DNA of 64,000 nt, from positions 343,001 through 407,000 of the forward strand of contig NC_087097.1 in NCBI RefSeq assembly GCF_963855985.1. Reading direction: 5' to 3'. The DNA is from Ostrinia nubilalis. Taxonomy: Eukaryota > Arthropoda > Insecta > Lepidoptera > Crambidae. Made by a program: the position numbers and the translations under genes. Below are positions 34,101-37,732 of the stretch, piece after piece (position 1 is the stretch's first letter; the number at the start of each line of letters is the position of its first letter). The notes beneath the pieces were generated by a model. The model was not told where the DNA came from and made no database searches. It saw only the letters and a list, made by a program, of their open reading frames with translations.

Positions 34101-36056
34101 GTTCGGGGCTATTTGTTGTTATATCGAGCGCAGATCGGTTAGTTGATTGTTTGTTTCACGATAAAAATATCTATGCGTAATGAATATTCACAAAACTGAA
34201 TAACGATTGCTCTCTTATCTGAAATGTTTTTAAAGCGACTCCTGTCATACTAGACATTCCCAAGATACGTCAAATTAACTAAACATAAATTACTTAAAAA
34301 AGGCTATAGGAGAATCAAAGTGACTGACATAGCCCGCAGAATCGCAAATCTCAATTCAAGTGGCAGTGGGCGGGGCACATAGCTCGTAGAACTGATGGCC
34401 GCTAGGGCAGGAAAGTTCTTGAGTAGACCACGAACAGGAAGACGTGGCGTGGAGGCCTCCCACTAGGTGGACCGACGATCTGGTGAAGGTCGCGGGAGGT
34501 GCCTGGATGCGAGCGGCGCAGGGCCGGTCTTTGTGGAAATCCTTGGGGGAGGCCTTTGTCTAGCAGTAGACGTCTTTCGGCTGATACGAACGAGAAACTG
34601 ATCATTTACCACTAAAGCTATAAAATACTAACGGCCAGCATCTTGTTCTATCGCAGGTATCAGGTCTCTCCGGCATATCATGCCGTGCTGCTGCCTCCAC
34701 GACGAGACGTCGCTGTCAGACGCCGGCGACGACAGCCTGTATATGTTCGGCAGCGGCTGTCGGGTGACGCGCTTCGCATGGTCCTGCTTCAACTTGTACT
34801 CCCGACTCCAGATCTCTTTGCACTCGATCGAGTACTTGTCGATCTGAAGAGCGTAAGAGTTATAATATCAGAGATTTTACGGGGTAAGGTCATAGCACAT
34901 TTATCAGCCCGGAAAGGGATCAAAACCATATCGCCTTTCGCCGCGCTGTCAACCGAGGCTAGGCGTTTACGTTCCAGTGCGGGATGAGAGTGCATTGCAG
35001 TACGAAGTTTCATACAAAGAATACTGACCGAGTCGAGTTTATACGGTGATGATCCGTTTCCGGATTGATAAGTGTACTTCGTCCTTATGATAATGCCATC
35101 CAATTTCAATCATTTTTTATTTTTAGGAGGACATAAATATCTTAAACACAAAAGCCGGCAAATGGATTTCACAACAAATGTGATCGAGCAATCAATTTAT
35201 AAAAGAGTCACGAAGAAAAGGGACTTCATCGTTCAAAATCAATTGGCTAACGGATCCATTGACGCTAAAGGAATTCCAAATGCACCTTTTCGGAATCTTC
35301 GAATTGATTTAGTCACACAATAGAAACTCACAAAATGACAAAACCCTTTAATCTAATAAAACTTTAGGAATTACTAGCACAGCGAATGAAGATCTTAAGC
35401 CGTGAATAAAGACAAAGGAGCGAAAGAAATTGTACAAAGCGAACTTAATCCAGATTAGTGTTGAAATACCAGGGAGTTTGTGGAATTACGAGCCTCGCGA
35501 CTTCGGATTGCTACCTCCAAGTTTTGTGCTAGTTTCAAATTGGGAACGGAAATAATATGTTTGATTAAAGACCATTATTGCTTTGTAGAAACTAGGATGT
35601 CTTGTAAGTTCAACGGCCGACTACGTACGTGATTGTGGCGTGAGGTTGCGATACATTTTTAGCGTCAGCGCACACACACACGACTCCGCGATATGTCTAG
35701 ACGACAAGCTAATAATATTATATGAGACTCGCGCGCGTTTTGTGGCCATTTCTCGCCCAGTATAGGCTGTCGCTTAGCTTCCACTCATGGCTACGACTAG
35801 TTAATAAATTATAGCCTGGTGTAACACCTATAAAATTGACAATTGACATTTTATCCCCATAACAACACACAGCTAGCAATAATGATGGAATCAAATTAAA
35901 AATCATATAATATTATTTACCCATTCCGCTTGCTTTGGTAATGGTTCGTCCGCATCTGACAGCGGCTTCGTAACCTTCTCGGCCGCTAGCGGAGGGAGGT
36001 AGTCCTGCTCCCGGAAGACCTCTCGGAGGACTGGTCGGACATCAGCACATACAGCT
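922..36056 (-). CDS. DLEC1: DLEC1/CFAP81-like ASH-domain protein, 13 internal exons (whole-gene entry)
   Basis: This is a spliced minus-strand gene. Its exons, 5' to 3', are 36056-35921, 34843-34633, 33357-33222, 31556-31424, 29125-28870, 27106-26910, 18561-18343, 17657-17536, 16633-16492, 15235-15087, 13286-13184, 10824-10709 and 1116-922. Each has an AG acceptor and GT donor, and all 12 junction phases agree, giving about 704 open residues. The N-terminal ~160 residues are charged. A proline-rich linker follows (about 165-190), then ASH/MSP-like repeats at about 190-290, 291-425 and 440-600, and a fourth begins near 615. Order of blocks and local motifs match what I know of vertebrate DLEC1 (about 1750 residues), a ciliary/axonemal protein, so this would be roughly its N-terminal 40%. 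HYDIN, CFAP47 and CFAP65 also carry ASH repeats and are the main alternatives. No start codon or first exon was found, and the gene runs off the left edge. Introns are loaded with transposons. Confidence 0.72.
1141..2077 (-). mobile_element. Nonautonomous piggyBac-type element with TTAA target sites
   Basis: TTAA sits at both ends (1137-1140 and 2078-2081), and the termini are CCCTAGAGT... and ...CTCTAGGG, as in piggyBac. Sub-terminal parts are also inverted (GAGCATTTTGCCGCCCT). Internally on the minus strand there is a short start (MSDFEEAGALKLVENVY then stop, from about 1663). Near 1490-1560 there is a Cys/His-rich tail fragment like the C-terminal CRD of piggyBac transposases. It is an internally deleted, inactive copy. 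Confidence 0.75.
2251..2436. mobile_element. PIF/Harbinger-type MITE with GC-rich inverted ends
   Basis: Long terminal inverted repeats of about 45 bp begin GGCGGTTATCACAC and end GTGTGATAACCGCC. A TTA target duplication flanks them (2248-2250 and 2437-2439). The 186-bp element has no coding capacity. Confidence 0.7.
2440..3962. other. Intronic sequence with a tetranucleotide run; no gene seen
   Basis: An (ATTT)n run at about 2567-2597 is probably the tail of an old minus-strand retroposon. The rest is AT-rich intron of the DLEC1-like gene. A 69-codon open stretch at 3439-3648 shows no coding signs. Confidence 0.4.
3968..4311 (-). repeat. 3' LTR of the gypsy element
   Basis: In element orientation the LTR starts TGTAACGCGG and ends CACGATTAA. 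The matching 5' LTR is at 9498-9841. It contains GC-rich palindromic bits around CGCGCG. Confidence 0.92.
4313..4325 (-). other. Polypurine tract of the gypsy element
   Basis: On the minus strand CTAGAGGGGGAGG lies directly upstream of the 3' LTR, where plus-strand DNA priming is expected. Confidence 0.8.
4356..9368 (-). CDS. Gag-Pol polyprotein of the Ty3/gypsy element
   Basis: This is a single uninterrupted frame of about 1670 residues from an ATG at 9368; the open frame extends 20 codons further upstream without ATG. From N to C it has a gag part, a CCHC knuckle CSFCKVFGHQVDNC (about 8360), and a second Cys motif CYGCGQQGVIKSKCETC (about 8235). A Gly/Asn/Gln-rich repeat tract follows (about 7830-8040), then a protease with DTGA (about 7515) and a reverse transcriptase with YLDD (about 6525). 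RNase H has TDSSGYCLGAVL (about 6085). The integrase has an HHCC zinc domain (about 5430-5330) and a D,D,E core including SDNGVQF and NPVERKNRD. Gag and pol are fused without a frameshift, as in several single-ORF insect lineages. A chromodomain is not evident. No disabling mutation was seen. Confidence 0.93.
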   Translation of the reverse strand: MASATRSKCGVAGNRDDHDDHSAATASAAAGDQGVAQHGADRQATAAPTAPGGSAAGPFMTESQVSSLLSAFARSQQEANRILFENLLTTLSTTSTTSTGPAVPPQSPPMSTSESQFRGGSFAKCTARFDGRADDADNLEAFLDAVTTYKECLSVSDEHALRGLPILLVDDAAVWWRGVKNSVYTWDDAVARLRGMYGAARPAYKILREIFAQEQGQQRCDVFISKTRALIAKLPYELNECLQIDIVYGLLDRRVRKRVTRESVVSLDVLVDRARDIEESIAEVTQGDEGKGPRGTTGTYSNQKTVSSSPLTDNTPTHSPSSSNDAKTQGRNRLRCSFCKVFGHQVDNCRNRERNNKTSTSKDNPERSSRSNNSSTIRCYGCGQQGVIKSKCETCSPKSQSELHTLGSRRTFYNNRKPPVTLLSSRNKTKTRRNSSRKNPVIQGENGNVLTIQGETGNLFTKNCKPGNINSARGGNRSSPVTQGGNRSSPVTQGGNRNFSDTQGGNRNFSGILQSGKCDFSGMQGNASEMCHSGNCVQDRCEMPISPDVLRNFREIADFEAKASFSGGSELNSAQVKGEPHDFCFLPNLTFYTAGVDFDQFKPTIRIKILGHSGVAVMDTGATNCLASPMLYRTLVDGGVRFMETQRSIGLADGTRQVHDVLIGDVTVVLQGRKIFTTFMVIPGADTRTLLGRDFIRDAGILINIQQATWSFADTPGRRYAFVKDHVPTPSADAELMRVEATKLKLRDDEGVHLSDEQRDRLNELLVEHADRFAPDGKPTDFATHHIKTDEKQEPIASPPYRLSQGKRQLLEQELDKLLRDDIIEECESPWAANVVLVTKKDGGVRLCVDYRKLNAVTEPDRYPLPRMDDVLHAAKTSNFMSTLDLRSGYFQVSVAEEDRDKTAFITPVGTYRFKRMPMGLRNSGATFQRLMDRFKSNIRGDVSMLCYLDDLIVLSDTYSRHLEDLEAVFDRLALFGLRINREKSFFARDSVKFLGHLIVPGGIQLDPAKTEAITSLPPPSNLKHLKCFIQTTSWFRRFIPNYAEIARPLTTLLKKDASWKWAPEQQSAFEQLRQLLVTAPILRQADETQPYKLRTDSSGYCLGAVLMQGEGPDERPIEYASRLLTAAERNYTTTEREALAVVWAVTKFRGYIEGSEVVVVSDHQPLRWLMSVKSPSGRLARWALTLQEYNMRIDYVPGKSNVVADTLSRPACSEETSCDLCLTVVDLPTQSASDLREKQLQDPEIKRIIDDLETEDEPFRGRQWSNRGYVMSDGILYRCGPESDENDDACLVVPTSERAKVLADYHDAPTAGHMGVERTLHRISSRFYWPGMRATVAEYVKNCVPCQRYKADNRKPAGLLQSPAGARRFEVMSVDLFGPLPETPAGNRWILTVEDVCSRWIELFALKNATSVECAKTLIEEVFLRFGVPRRMVSDNGVQFVSEIMQQVCNTFGIDQCLTPFYHPEANPVERKNRDLKPQLAILVGRDHSSWDEHIASVRFAMNSALCTSTGYSPAFLTFGRELRAPADALTDMREIVENDKFVANITTYLRKLSSALLDARDAHEKAQAIRKKYADEGRRPPPDYKVGDLVLLKTQGLNDTDRGQTPKFNPRRDGPYKISRVLSDTTYLLEGESGAKLGKYHASQLTPFVGHIQPPVREKRRRGRPRKS
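9477..9495 (-). other. Primer-binding site of the gypsy element
   Basis: TGGCGCCCAACGTGGGGCC lies two bases inside the 5' LTR on the minus strand, the expected position for tRNA-primed minus-strand synthesis. Confidence 0.8.
9498..9841 (-). repeat. 5' LTR of the gypsy element
   Basis: The 344-bp copy is nearly identical to 3968-4311. Transcription would start here and run toward lower coordinates. Confidence 0.92.
10243..10645. repeat. Diverged ~75-bp direct repeats around a Helitron-like insert
   Basis: 10243-10316 and 10571-10645 share CGTATATCT...TTAGGG, TTGCTCAATCTGTACTACAT and TTTAATCTA-type blocks with roughly 10-15% differences. Between them lie the Helitron-like element and about 50 bp of other sequence. 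Confidence 0.6.
10316..10519 (+). mobile_element. Short Helitron-like nonautonomous element
   Basis: It begins A|TCTATACTAATATT and ends with GCCGCGGGCGGAAAGCTAG|T, the A|TC...CTAG|T arrangement with a GC-rich hairpin before the end. Related copies are at 51939-52130 and 60409-62522. No target duplication is expected for this class. Confidence 0.55.
10709..10824 (-). CDS. DLEC1: DLEC1-like exon l
   Basis: The acceptor is TTTTCTTCTAG|CCT and the donor is CGAGAAG|GTAAAT. The 116 bp hold 38 codons plus two bases: PWSREVCEVVCSQLEVWWEV, then VPVRFVLDPPILPLPHSR. The VP..F.LDPP hinge precedes the fourth ASH repeat. The trailing AG joins G of exon m (Arg). The intron to exon m carries the intact gypsy element. 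Confidence 0.8.
10830..12800. other. Intron with a pair of 21-bp direct repeats; no gene seen
   Basis: ACGTCCCGTACCAGGTGGGGT occurs near 11063 and again near 11769, each followed by a GGGTGT/ACACCC mini-palindrome. TTAACCCTCC lies near 11029. This may be a decayed TTAA-type element. A 119-codon minus-strand open frame at 12050-12409 has no recognisable family, no splice sites and AT-rich codons; I do not call it a gene. Confidence 0.35.
12815..13137. repeat. 22-bp minisatellite of palindromic units
   Basis: About 14 units resemble CTAAGACTACGACCCGTAGT plus CG. Each unit contains the inverted pair ACTACG...CGTAGT, so each can fold into a hairpin on its own. Units vary by point changes and one gap near 13075-13090. 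The array lies just downstream of the exon k donor. Confidence 0.8.
13184..13286 (-). CDS. DLEC1: DLEC1-like exon k
   Basis: The acceptor is CTCCTTTTCAG|G and the donor is CAAGAG|GTAAAA. The 103 bp hold one base plus 34 codons: LILKDIPKESFPQDYDPMIV, then KTETVMSETIPGQE. A related 'VL..L..IP' block is what I recall after the equivalent repeat in DLEC1. About 45 bp below its donor begins the 22-bp minisatellite. Confidence 0.82.
13470..13604 (+). mobile_element. RTE LINE 3' fragment
   Basis: It matches the C-terminal RTE sequence seen at 60885-62132: an AGGCGCTGGATGCAGCC-like block, then GGGGGAGGCCTATGTTCAGC and AGTGGACGTCCTGTGGCTGA, with an ATGATG-type tail. It is a truncated copy with no intact frame. 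Confidence 0.65.
13753..15070 (-). mobile_element. Helitron-like element split by a palindromic MITE
   Basis: On the minus strand it would start TCTACACTTA at 15070 and end ...GGCGGCCGCTAG at 13753, with a (TTTG)n run at about 13911-13932. A TA-flanked MITE (13953-15058) interrupts it near its 5' end. Confidence 0.45.
13953..15058. mobile_element. 1.1-kb foldback MITE, TA target site
   Basis: The inverted arms are about 450-465 bp (13953-14417 and about 14605-15058) around a unique centre of about 190 bp. Ends read CAGTGTGAGTCACGTTAAAG and its complement, with TA on both sides, as for Tc1/mariner-type elements. A partial relative lies at about 58515-58805. It has no transposase. Confidence 0.8.
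15087..15235 (-). CDS. DLEC1: DLEC1-like exon j: end of ASH repeat 3
   Basis: The acceptor is TTTACCTACTAG|AGC and the donor is CTCAT|GTAACT. The 149 bp hold 49 codons plus two bases. The peptide TRVEPARGRVAPRSSSAL is the 'V-x-P-x-x-G-x-V-x-P' ASH end block. The two trailing bases AT join G of exon k to make Met. It lies just left of a Harbinger-type MITE. Confidence 0.8.
15292..15437. mobile_element. PIF/Harbinger-type MITE
   Basis: The ends CGCCCGTATTCACAAAC and GTTTGTGAATACGGGCG are flanked by TAA on both sides (15289-15291 and 15438-15440). The 146-bp element is related to the larger element at 48078-49585. Confidence 0.75.
15438..15794. other. Intron with a MITE fragment
   Basis: 15723-15787 resembles one half of the MITE at 41107-41250 (AATGGGTTTAGGGTCATTGG, then a GTGCTCGG...GGACTTTAGA end). 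Nothing else is recognised. Confidence 0.4.
15809..15950 (-). pseudogene. Second, identical copy of DLEC1-like exon i
   Basis: This copy is part of a 158-bp direct repeat (15795-15952 and 16478-16635) that I could not tell apart by eye. The only native acceptor bases it keeps are AG; upstream of them is inserted LINE sequence (GATCATCATGAAG), so it is a poor acceptor. It retains the full native downstream intron after its donor. It is probably skipped, or used as an alternative to the copy at 16492-16633. Confidence 0.65.
16492..16633 (-). CDS. DLEC1: DLEC1-like exon i, copy with the intact acceptor
   Basis: The acceptor is CTATGTTTTAG|T and the donor is GACACG|GTACATATTG. The 142 bp hold one base plus 47 codons: PIIYSYYWSVRPWGVCSCWE, then an acidic stretch ending QARAQQDT. 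An identical copy lies at 15809-15950. Because 142 is not a multiple of three, including both copies would break the frame, so only one can be used per transcript. This copy keeps the native pyrimidine tract; its donor keeps 14 bp of native intron before LINE sequence begins. Confidence 0.75.
16730..16915 (+). mobile_element. RTE LINE 3' fragment
   Basis: Contains CTCCCACTAGGTGGACCGAC, then GATCTGGTGAGGGTTGCGGG, then a GAGGCCGTTGTCCAGC end. It is nearly the same block as 34440-34600. It is broken and short. Confidence 0.6.
16985..17275 (+). mobile_element. Transposon debris: Harbinger end piece and CR1-like 3' tail
   Basis: Near 17000-17035 a GAGACCTCATAGTAATGTTT-like piece resembles the ends of the TAA-flanked elements at 15292 and 48078. 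17200-17275 is a LINE 3' tail with GGCATTAAGTCCGCCTTATG and (AAAT)n, the same family as 640-741. Confidence 0.5.
17276..17535. other. Short intron segment between repeats and exon h
   Basis: Nothing recognisable is seen; a plus-strand open frame at 17274-17489 has no support. Confidence 0.4.
17536..17657 (-). CDS. DLEC1: DLEC1-like exon h: start of ASH repeat 3
   Basis: The acceptor is TTTCTCCAATCAG|GCC and the donor is AACCACAG|GTATCA. The 122 bp hold 40 codons plus two bases. The peptide runs from the acidic AQDKDYDICSEDDPACEYY into VHLGTAFPNRSLSATVQIVN, a classical ASH opening. The terminal AG joins T of exon i to give Ser. Confidence 0.82.
18343..18561 (-). CDS. DLEC1: DLEC1-like exon g: end of ASH repeat 2
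   Basis: The acceptor is TTTTTACACCAG|ACG and the donor is TTGGAG|GTCAGA. The 219 bp are 73 codons, phase 0 at both ends. The peptide contains GPFTISPAWWRGGGAVRGG and AALRVLSSTAVARPLHILAD, matching the 'Pxx-G ... L-V-S-S' end of an ASH repeat. It is strongly GC-rich. The intron upstream of it is about 8.3 kb and holds the 17-copy array and a gypsy fragment. Confidence 0.8.
18718..18848. mobile_element. Small palindromic MITE
   Basis: The ends GTGGGTCTAGACAAAGTGCA and the reverse complement lie 131 bp apart, outer edge to outer edge. It lies about 157 bp upstream of exon g. Confidence 0.6.
18965..19700. mobile_element. Foldback element with a Helitron-like piece in its centre
   Basis: About 200-bp arms at 18970-19172 and 19496-19697 are inverted copies (for example TACTATGACATGTATACC on the left). 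The centre at 19174-19378 reads ACTAGCTGACCCGGCGAACT and ends in TATATATAGAT, a common reversed Helitron/SINE-like repeat. This is therefore an insertion nested in a MITE. Confidence 0.6.
19750..21210. other. Intron with no recognised feature
   Basis: A GC-richer block at 20045-20215 is open on both strands but has no convincing splice sites. No repeat partner was seen in the window. The remainder is AT-rich. Confidence 0.35.
21211..23587 (-). repeat. 17-copy, 137-bp tandem array of exon f 3' end plus splice donor
   Basis: Each unit, read on the minus strand, is 108 bp of exon f (36 codons, RVLGDVHC... to ...VTFCLD) plus 29 bp of intron starting GTGAGTGTGACGTCACTGCT. The spacing is exactly 137 bp: the palindrome TGACGTCA recurs from 21329 to 23521 in 17 places with no indel. 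I saw only five substitutions (22281, 22440, 22654, 22829, 23051), two of them the same change four units apart. Because 137 is not a multiple of three, the frame changes in each unit, so this cannot be a repeated protein domain. It lies in the intron between exons f and g and offers 17 extra consensus splice donors. Confidence 0.95.
23588..24489 (+). pseudogene. Integrase part of a Ty3/gypsy pol, 5' truncated
   Basis: About 300 open residues have no true start. The catalytic D,D,E residues lie in LSIDLVGPLP, VITDNGVQFT and PQINLVERYN. Downstream are the GREP motif region and a C-terminal domain ending HIKDIKV before the stop at 24489. The zinc-binding N-terminus, RNase H and reverse transcriptase are missing. 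It is a different family from the element at 3968-9841. Confidence 0.85.
25288..26824 (+). repeat. Probable 3' LTR of the truncated gypsy element
   Basis: Directly after the purine run GGGGGGAGGGTAT the sequence starts TGTAGCG. It may end at TTCTTGCA exactly where the array resumes, giving TG...CA ends and 1537 bp. An earlier end near 26578 (CACTATTACA) is possible. There is no second LTR to compare with. Confidence 0.45.
26825..26909 (-). repeat. Partial array unit directly after exon f
   Basis: The intron after the exon f donor runs 29 bp and then re-enters exon f sequence (the second unit of the array), until it is cut by the gypsy fragment at 26824. This shows the array began directly adjacent to the exon. 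Confidence 0.85.
26910..27106 (-). CDS. DLEC1: DLEC1-like exon f: ASH repeat 2, source of the 137-bp array
   Basis: The acceptor is TTGTGTTTTAG|TG and the donor is CTGGAC|GTGAGTGTG. The 197 bp hold 2 bases plus 65 codons and end in phase 0. The peptide contains VLELGARLLGDVHCARLLL and AFFVLTEDAWVTFCLD, an ASH-type strand pattern. The last 108 bp of this exon plus 29 bp of intron form the unit that is tandemly repeated downstream (26825-26909 and 21211-23587). The genuine exon differs from the array units at two fixed sites, near 26916 and 26957. Confidence 0.83.
27130..28865. other. Intron between exons e and f
   Basis: 27136-27300 resembles the 'CCCGTTTTACCCCC' Helitron-like debris seen at 39545. 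27342-27425 is an RTE LINE fragment (GGATTAGCAAGTTGAAGT). The rest is unremarkable AT-rich intron. Confidence 0.45.
28870..29125 (-). CDS. DLEC1: DLEC1-like exon e: body of ASH repeat 1
   Basis: The acceptor is ATCGTTTCGCAG|CAA and the donor is GATG|GTGAGT. The 256 bp hold 85 codons plus one base. The exon continues ASH repeat 1 with QSLRLVNVSKFEIRLSL, then AAAELRVRFTPRDVRSM, and ends with VPIHCYMQPPVVD, the typical hinge before the next repeat. An RTE LINE tail ends about 13 bp upstream of the exon, so ATG-rich LINE sequence sits where the branch point and pyrimidine tract should be. Confidence 0.85.
29139..29300 (-). mobile_element. RTE LINE 3' end abutting the exon e acceptor
   Basis: On the minus strand it ends with ...GACGACCTCCAGCTGAAATG followed by ATG repeats. 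The repeat tail stops about 13 bp before exon e starts. It is heavily truncated. Confidence 0.65.
29301..30019. other. Intron without recognised features
   Basis: No open frame with coding character, splice pair or clear repeat was seen. Confidence 0.4.
30028..30271. mobile_element. hAT-type palindromic MITE
   Basis: Inverted repeats of about 110 bp occupy nearly the whole 244 bp, starting AGAGTAAATACAAATGAG. The 8-bp TTATGACC flanks both sides (30020-30027 and 30272-30279), as expected for hAT. The centre holds long GC-rich palindromic stretches. Confidence 0.8.
30280..30640. other. Intron without recognised features
   Basis: A 96-codon minus-strand open frame at 30337-30627 lacks splice sites and family resemblance. 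Confidence 0.35.
30690..30800 (-). mobile_element. tRNA-derived SINE head
   Basis: On the minus strand AGTTCAATCCC (30702-30712) matches an RNA polymerase III B box, preceded by a tRNA-like D/anticodon region. There is no complete tRNA fold, so this is a SINE rather than a tRNA gene. Confidence 0.45.
30881..30921. repeat. Perfect 19-bp hairpin
   Basis: AAATATCTGCAGTAGTGTC, a 3-nt loop, and the exact reverse complement. It has no U-run and no gene nearby that it would terminate. Confidence 0.7.
30922..31420. other. Intron below exon d
   Basis: There is mildly GC-rich patchy sequence at 30965-31075; no gene or repeat is recognised. Confidence 0.35.
31424..31556 (-). CDS. DLEC1: DLEC1-like exon d: proline-rich linker and start of ASH repeat 1
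   Basis: The acceptor is TTCCTTGTAG|T and the donor is CACACG|GTATTT. The 133 bp hold one base plus 44 codons. After IGEVVIR there is a run rich in Pro and Ala, encoded by GC-rich repeats, and then the hallmark ASH opening VPPQLDFVNFTVGHLHT. The linker may vary in length between individuals because it is built from CCG-type repeats. Confidence 0.8.
31742..31880 (+). mobile_element. LINE 3' tail, same family as the exon i insertion
   Basis: AGAGGTAAGATAGCCAGTTC, TGAGGATTCCGGGTGAAGCT and a GTGGATAAAAAAAAA end match 16345-16477 with few differences. It is heavily 5' truncated. Confidence 0.75.
31900..33200. other. Intron between exons c and d
   Basis: A 108-codon minus-strand frame at 32513-32839 has no recognisable family or splice context. 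Other sequence is AT-rich with no clear repeat. Confidence 0.35.
33222..33357 (-). CDS. DLEC1: DLEC1-like exon c
   Basis: The acceptor is ATTTTGCTAG|GTGATGG and the donor is CTTGAG|GTATAA. The 136 bp split as 2 + 44 codons + 2. The peptide includes GSLWVQNILHRSSCDLSCIE and LPLHFPPPDEGTVQSL. A Harbinger-type MITE (33375-33505) ends only 17 bp upstream of the exon, so the pyrimidine tract available to the acceptor is very short. Confidence 0.75.
33375..33505. mobile_element. Harbinger-type MITE next to exon c
   Basis: The ends are AGGTTCAGCCAAACCAACGC and GCGTTGGTTTGACTGAACCT with TAA on both sides (33372-33374 and 33506-33508). The 131-bp element lies 17 bp upstream of the exon c start. Confidence 0.75.
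33510..34310. other. Intron between exons b and c
   Basis: AT-rich; no gene or clear repeat seen. Confidence 0.4.
34315..34600 (+). mobile_element. RTE LINE 3' fragment
   Basis: Encodes pieces of the RTE C-terminus with frame breaks (near 34440-34600: CTCCCACTAGGTGGACCGAC, then GGGGGAGGCCTTTGTCTAGC). It resembles 16790-16912. Confidence 0.65.
34633..34843 (-). CDS. DLEC1: DLEC1-like exon b
   Basis: The acceptor is CTCTTCAG|ATC. The donor is GGCC|GTTAGT, a weaker site that is supported by phase. The 211 bp hold 70 codons plus one base. The peptide starts IDKYSIECKEIWSREYKLKQ and is charged, with no ASH signature. The last base C joins GT of the next exon to make an Arg codon. A short GC-rich block in AT-rich surroundings supports coding. 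Confidence 0.75.
34850..35915. other. Intron between exons a and b
   Basis: A plus-strand open frame of 83 codons at 35072-35323 has no family or splice evidence. Nothing else is recognised. Confidence 0.35.
35921..36056 (-). CDS. DLEC1: DLEC1-like exon a (most 5' seen)
   Basis: The acceptor is a pyrimidine-rich TTATTTTCAG just above 36056, and the donor is TGG|GTAAAT at 35921. The 136 bp give one leading base plus 45 codons and end in phase 0. The peptide is acidic and charged, for example REVFREQDYLPPLAAEKV and LSDADEPLPKQAEW. There is no in-frame ATG near its start, so at least one more upstream exon must exist. It joins in frame to the exon starting at 34843. Confidence 0.72.
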
Positions 36057-36159
36057 CTGAAAATAACAATCTTAAACAATCTTATTTTAAAAATCTCTTC
36101 CCATAGATTTTCCAAAATAAATATTTCAAAGTATAAGGCGGGAGGCCTTACATTAGACA

Positions 36160-36242
36160 GCCTGGCTGCGGCAGCCAGTCGAACATTTATGACGGTGTAG
36201 GAAAATAATGTTTATGTACCATTGGCTGCTACAGCCAGGCTG
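36160..36242. repeat. Short inverted repeat upstream of exon a
   Basis: CAGCCTGGCTGCGGCAGCCA and, about 40 bp later, TGGCTGCTACAGCCAGGCTG can pair over 20 bp with two mismatches. Probably a small MITE relic. Confidence 0.6.
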
Positions 36243-36249
36243 CCTTGTG

Positions 36250-37278
36250 CGTGGGGTCACTAAGTTCAAACTCTTTGTCGTTGAATGCCACACTTGATGT
36301 CCCTTGAGAAATAACATTTACACTTTAAGTAGATAAAGTGTAGAAACAAAGTTTCAGTAATATAACAAAATTTTCTTTACGAGATTGTACGCGTGTGTTA
36401 TATTTAAAACCTTGCAAAGCCAAACTATCTTGCAGCGGAAAGTTTTTTAATTTAACTCGCACGTTCCGCAGTGCACAAAAAAGATACGGCAAAGCAAACT
36501 GAATATGTAAACAGAAGTAACTACTTACGTACTTTTAAATATTACGTCAGGATTTATAATATTTACCAATTAACAAAATTATGATGTCTGCCTACTACGT
36601 GCTACTACTATCAAGTTATTTCCCACCGTCTAACGGCCTTTTATTGTTTTTTAGCCCAAAAAATTTACAGACATGAAAGGTCATAATTCTTTCAAAGCTA
36701 AGTGAGCTGCGGCGGCTTTGCCGGTGTGGCAAAGGGCTAAGGATTGAACGTGAACGTGTATTACCAATCGATTGTGTTTGCTAATTAAAAACAAGTCGTA
36801 TAAAATTTGTAAGTACAAAATCAATGCCTTCCAGCTGAAAGCTTCCAGTGCAATTCTCAAGCCAGAAAGTTAAAACAAAAATTTGTTAAACCATGACCGA
36901 GACGACGCGCGGAGGTGAAATAAAGACTGTGTCACAAACCCTTTTCTTGGTATCAATGGCAAATTATCCGTCATTTTTGGAGACTCACTTTGAGTCAAAT
37001 AAACTAGCTAGGCGACAAGTTAAATATAAAACATTATTATAAACTTCTTCATTGTTCAGGAAATTGTTTGACGTATCGTCATTAAATTTTGACGTATTGG
37101 ATGTTATTATGACAGTATTTTTCTTTTACCATAGTAACTTGTGTGAACCTTATCCTTTTTTTACATTATTATGGTCGCTTTGTCAACTGTAAAACGAGTT
37201 CAATTTCCAGTTATTTGTCATTGTCGCAGCGTATCCTTTTTGTTAGAAAATTCCCCAATTCAAAAAAATACAGGGTGG
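36250..37278. other. No gene recognised
   Basis: This is where a missing upstream exon of the DLEC1-like gene could lie, but I found no convincing minus-strand exon ending in a two-base phase. Confidence 0.35.
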
Positions 37279-37286
37279 GTAGCCAG

Positions 37287-37724
37287 CAGCGTTGCCAGAC
37301 GTCCCGATTTTGGCGGGACGTCCCGATTTTTAAATCAAATTTAAATGTCCCGCGCGGGACAGGCTAGGTCCCGCTTTTCGGAGAGAGACACTCACTTCAC
37401 CAAACTATTGTTTGAAACGCCATATTATTCTAAAGAATAAAACATTTTTAATTTTATTCTTTTTTTATTCTAAAGACGAGTTTAACGATAGAGTAAATCT
37501 GATTTAAAATATTATTTTTTTGTTAAAATACATTTTCTATGGCTACTTTTGCTATATATTGTCACGTAAACGTAATTTTAAGTCAAATAAAAAGATTAAT
37601 ATTTGAAAACCTTTGATTATATACGTTTTTTTACTATGTCCCGCTTCTGACGGAAGAGTCCCGCTATTTTCACTCAAAAAGTACCAAAGTCCCGACTTGG
37701 CGAAAAAAAAAACTGGCAACGCTG
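37287..37724. mobile_element. Nonautonomous hAT element
   Basis: The ends CAGCGTTGCCAG and CTGGCAACGCTG are flanked by the exact 8-bp duplication GTAGCCAG (37279-37286 and 37725-37732). Inside, TCCCG/CGGGA motifs recur near both ends, possible sub-terminal transposase sites. Confidence 0.88.
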
Positions 37725-37732
37725 GTAGCCAG

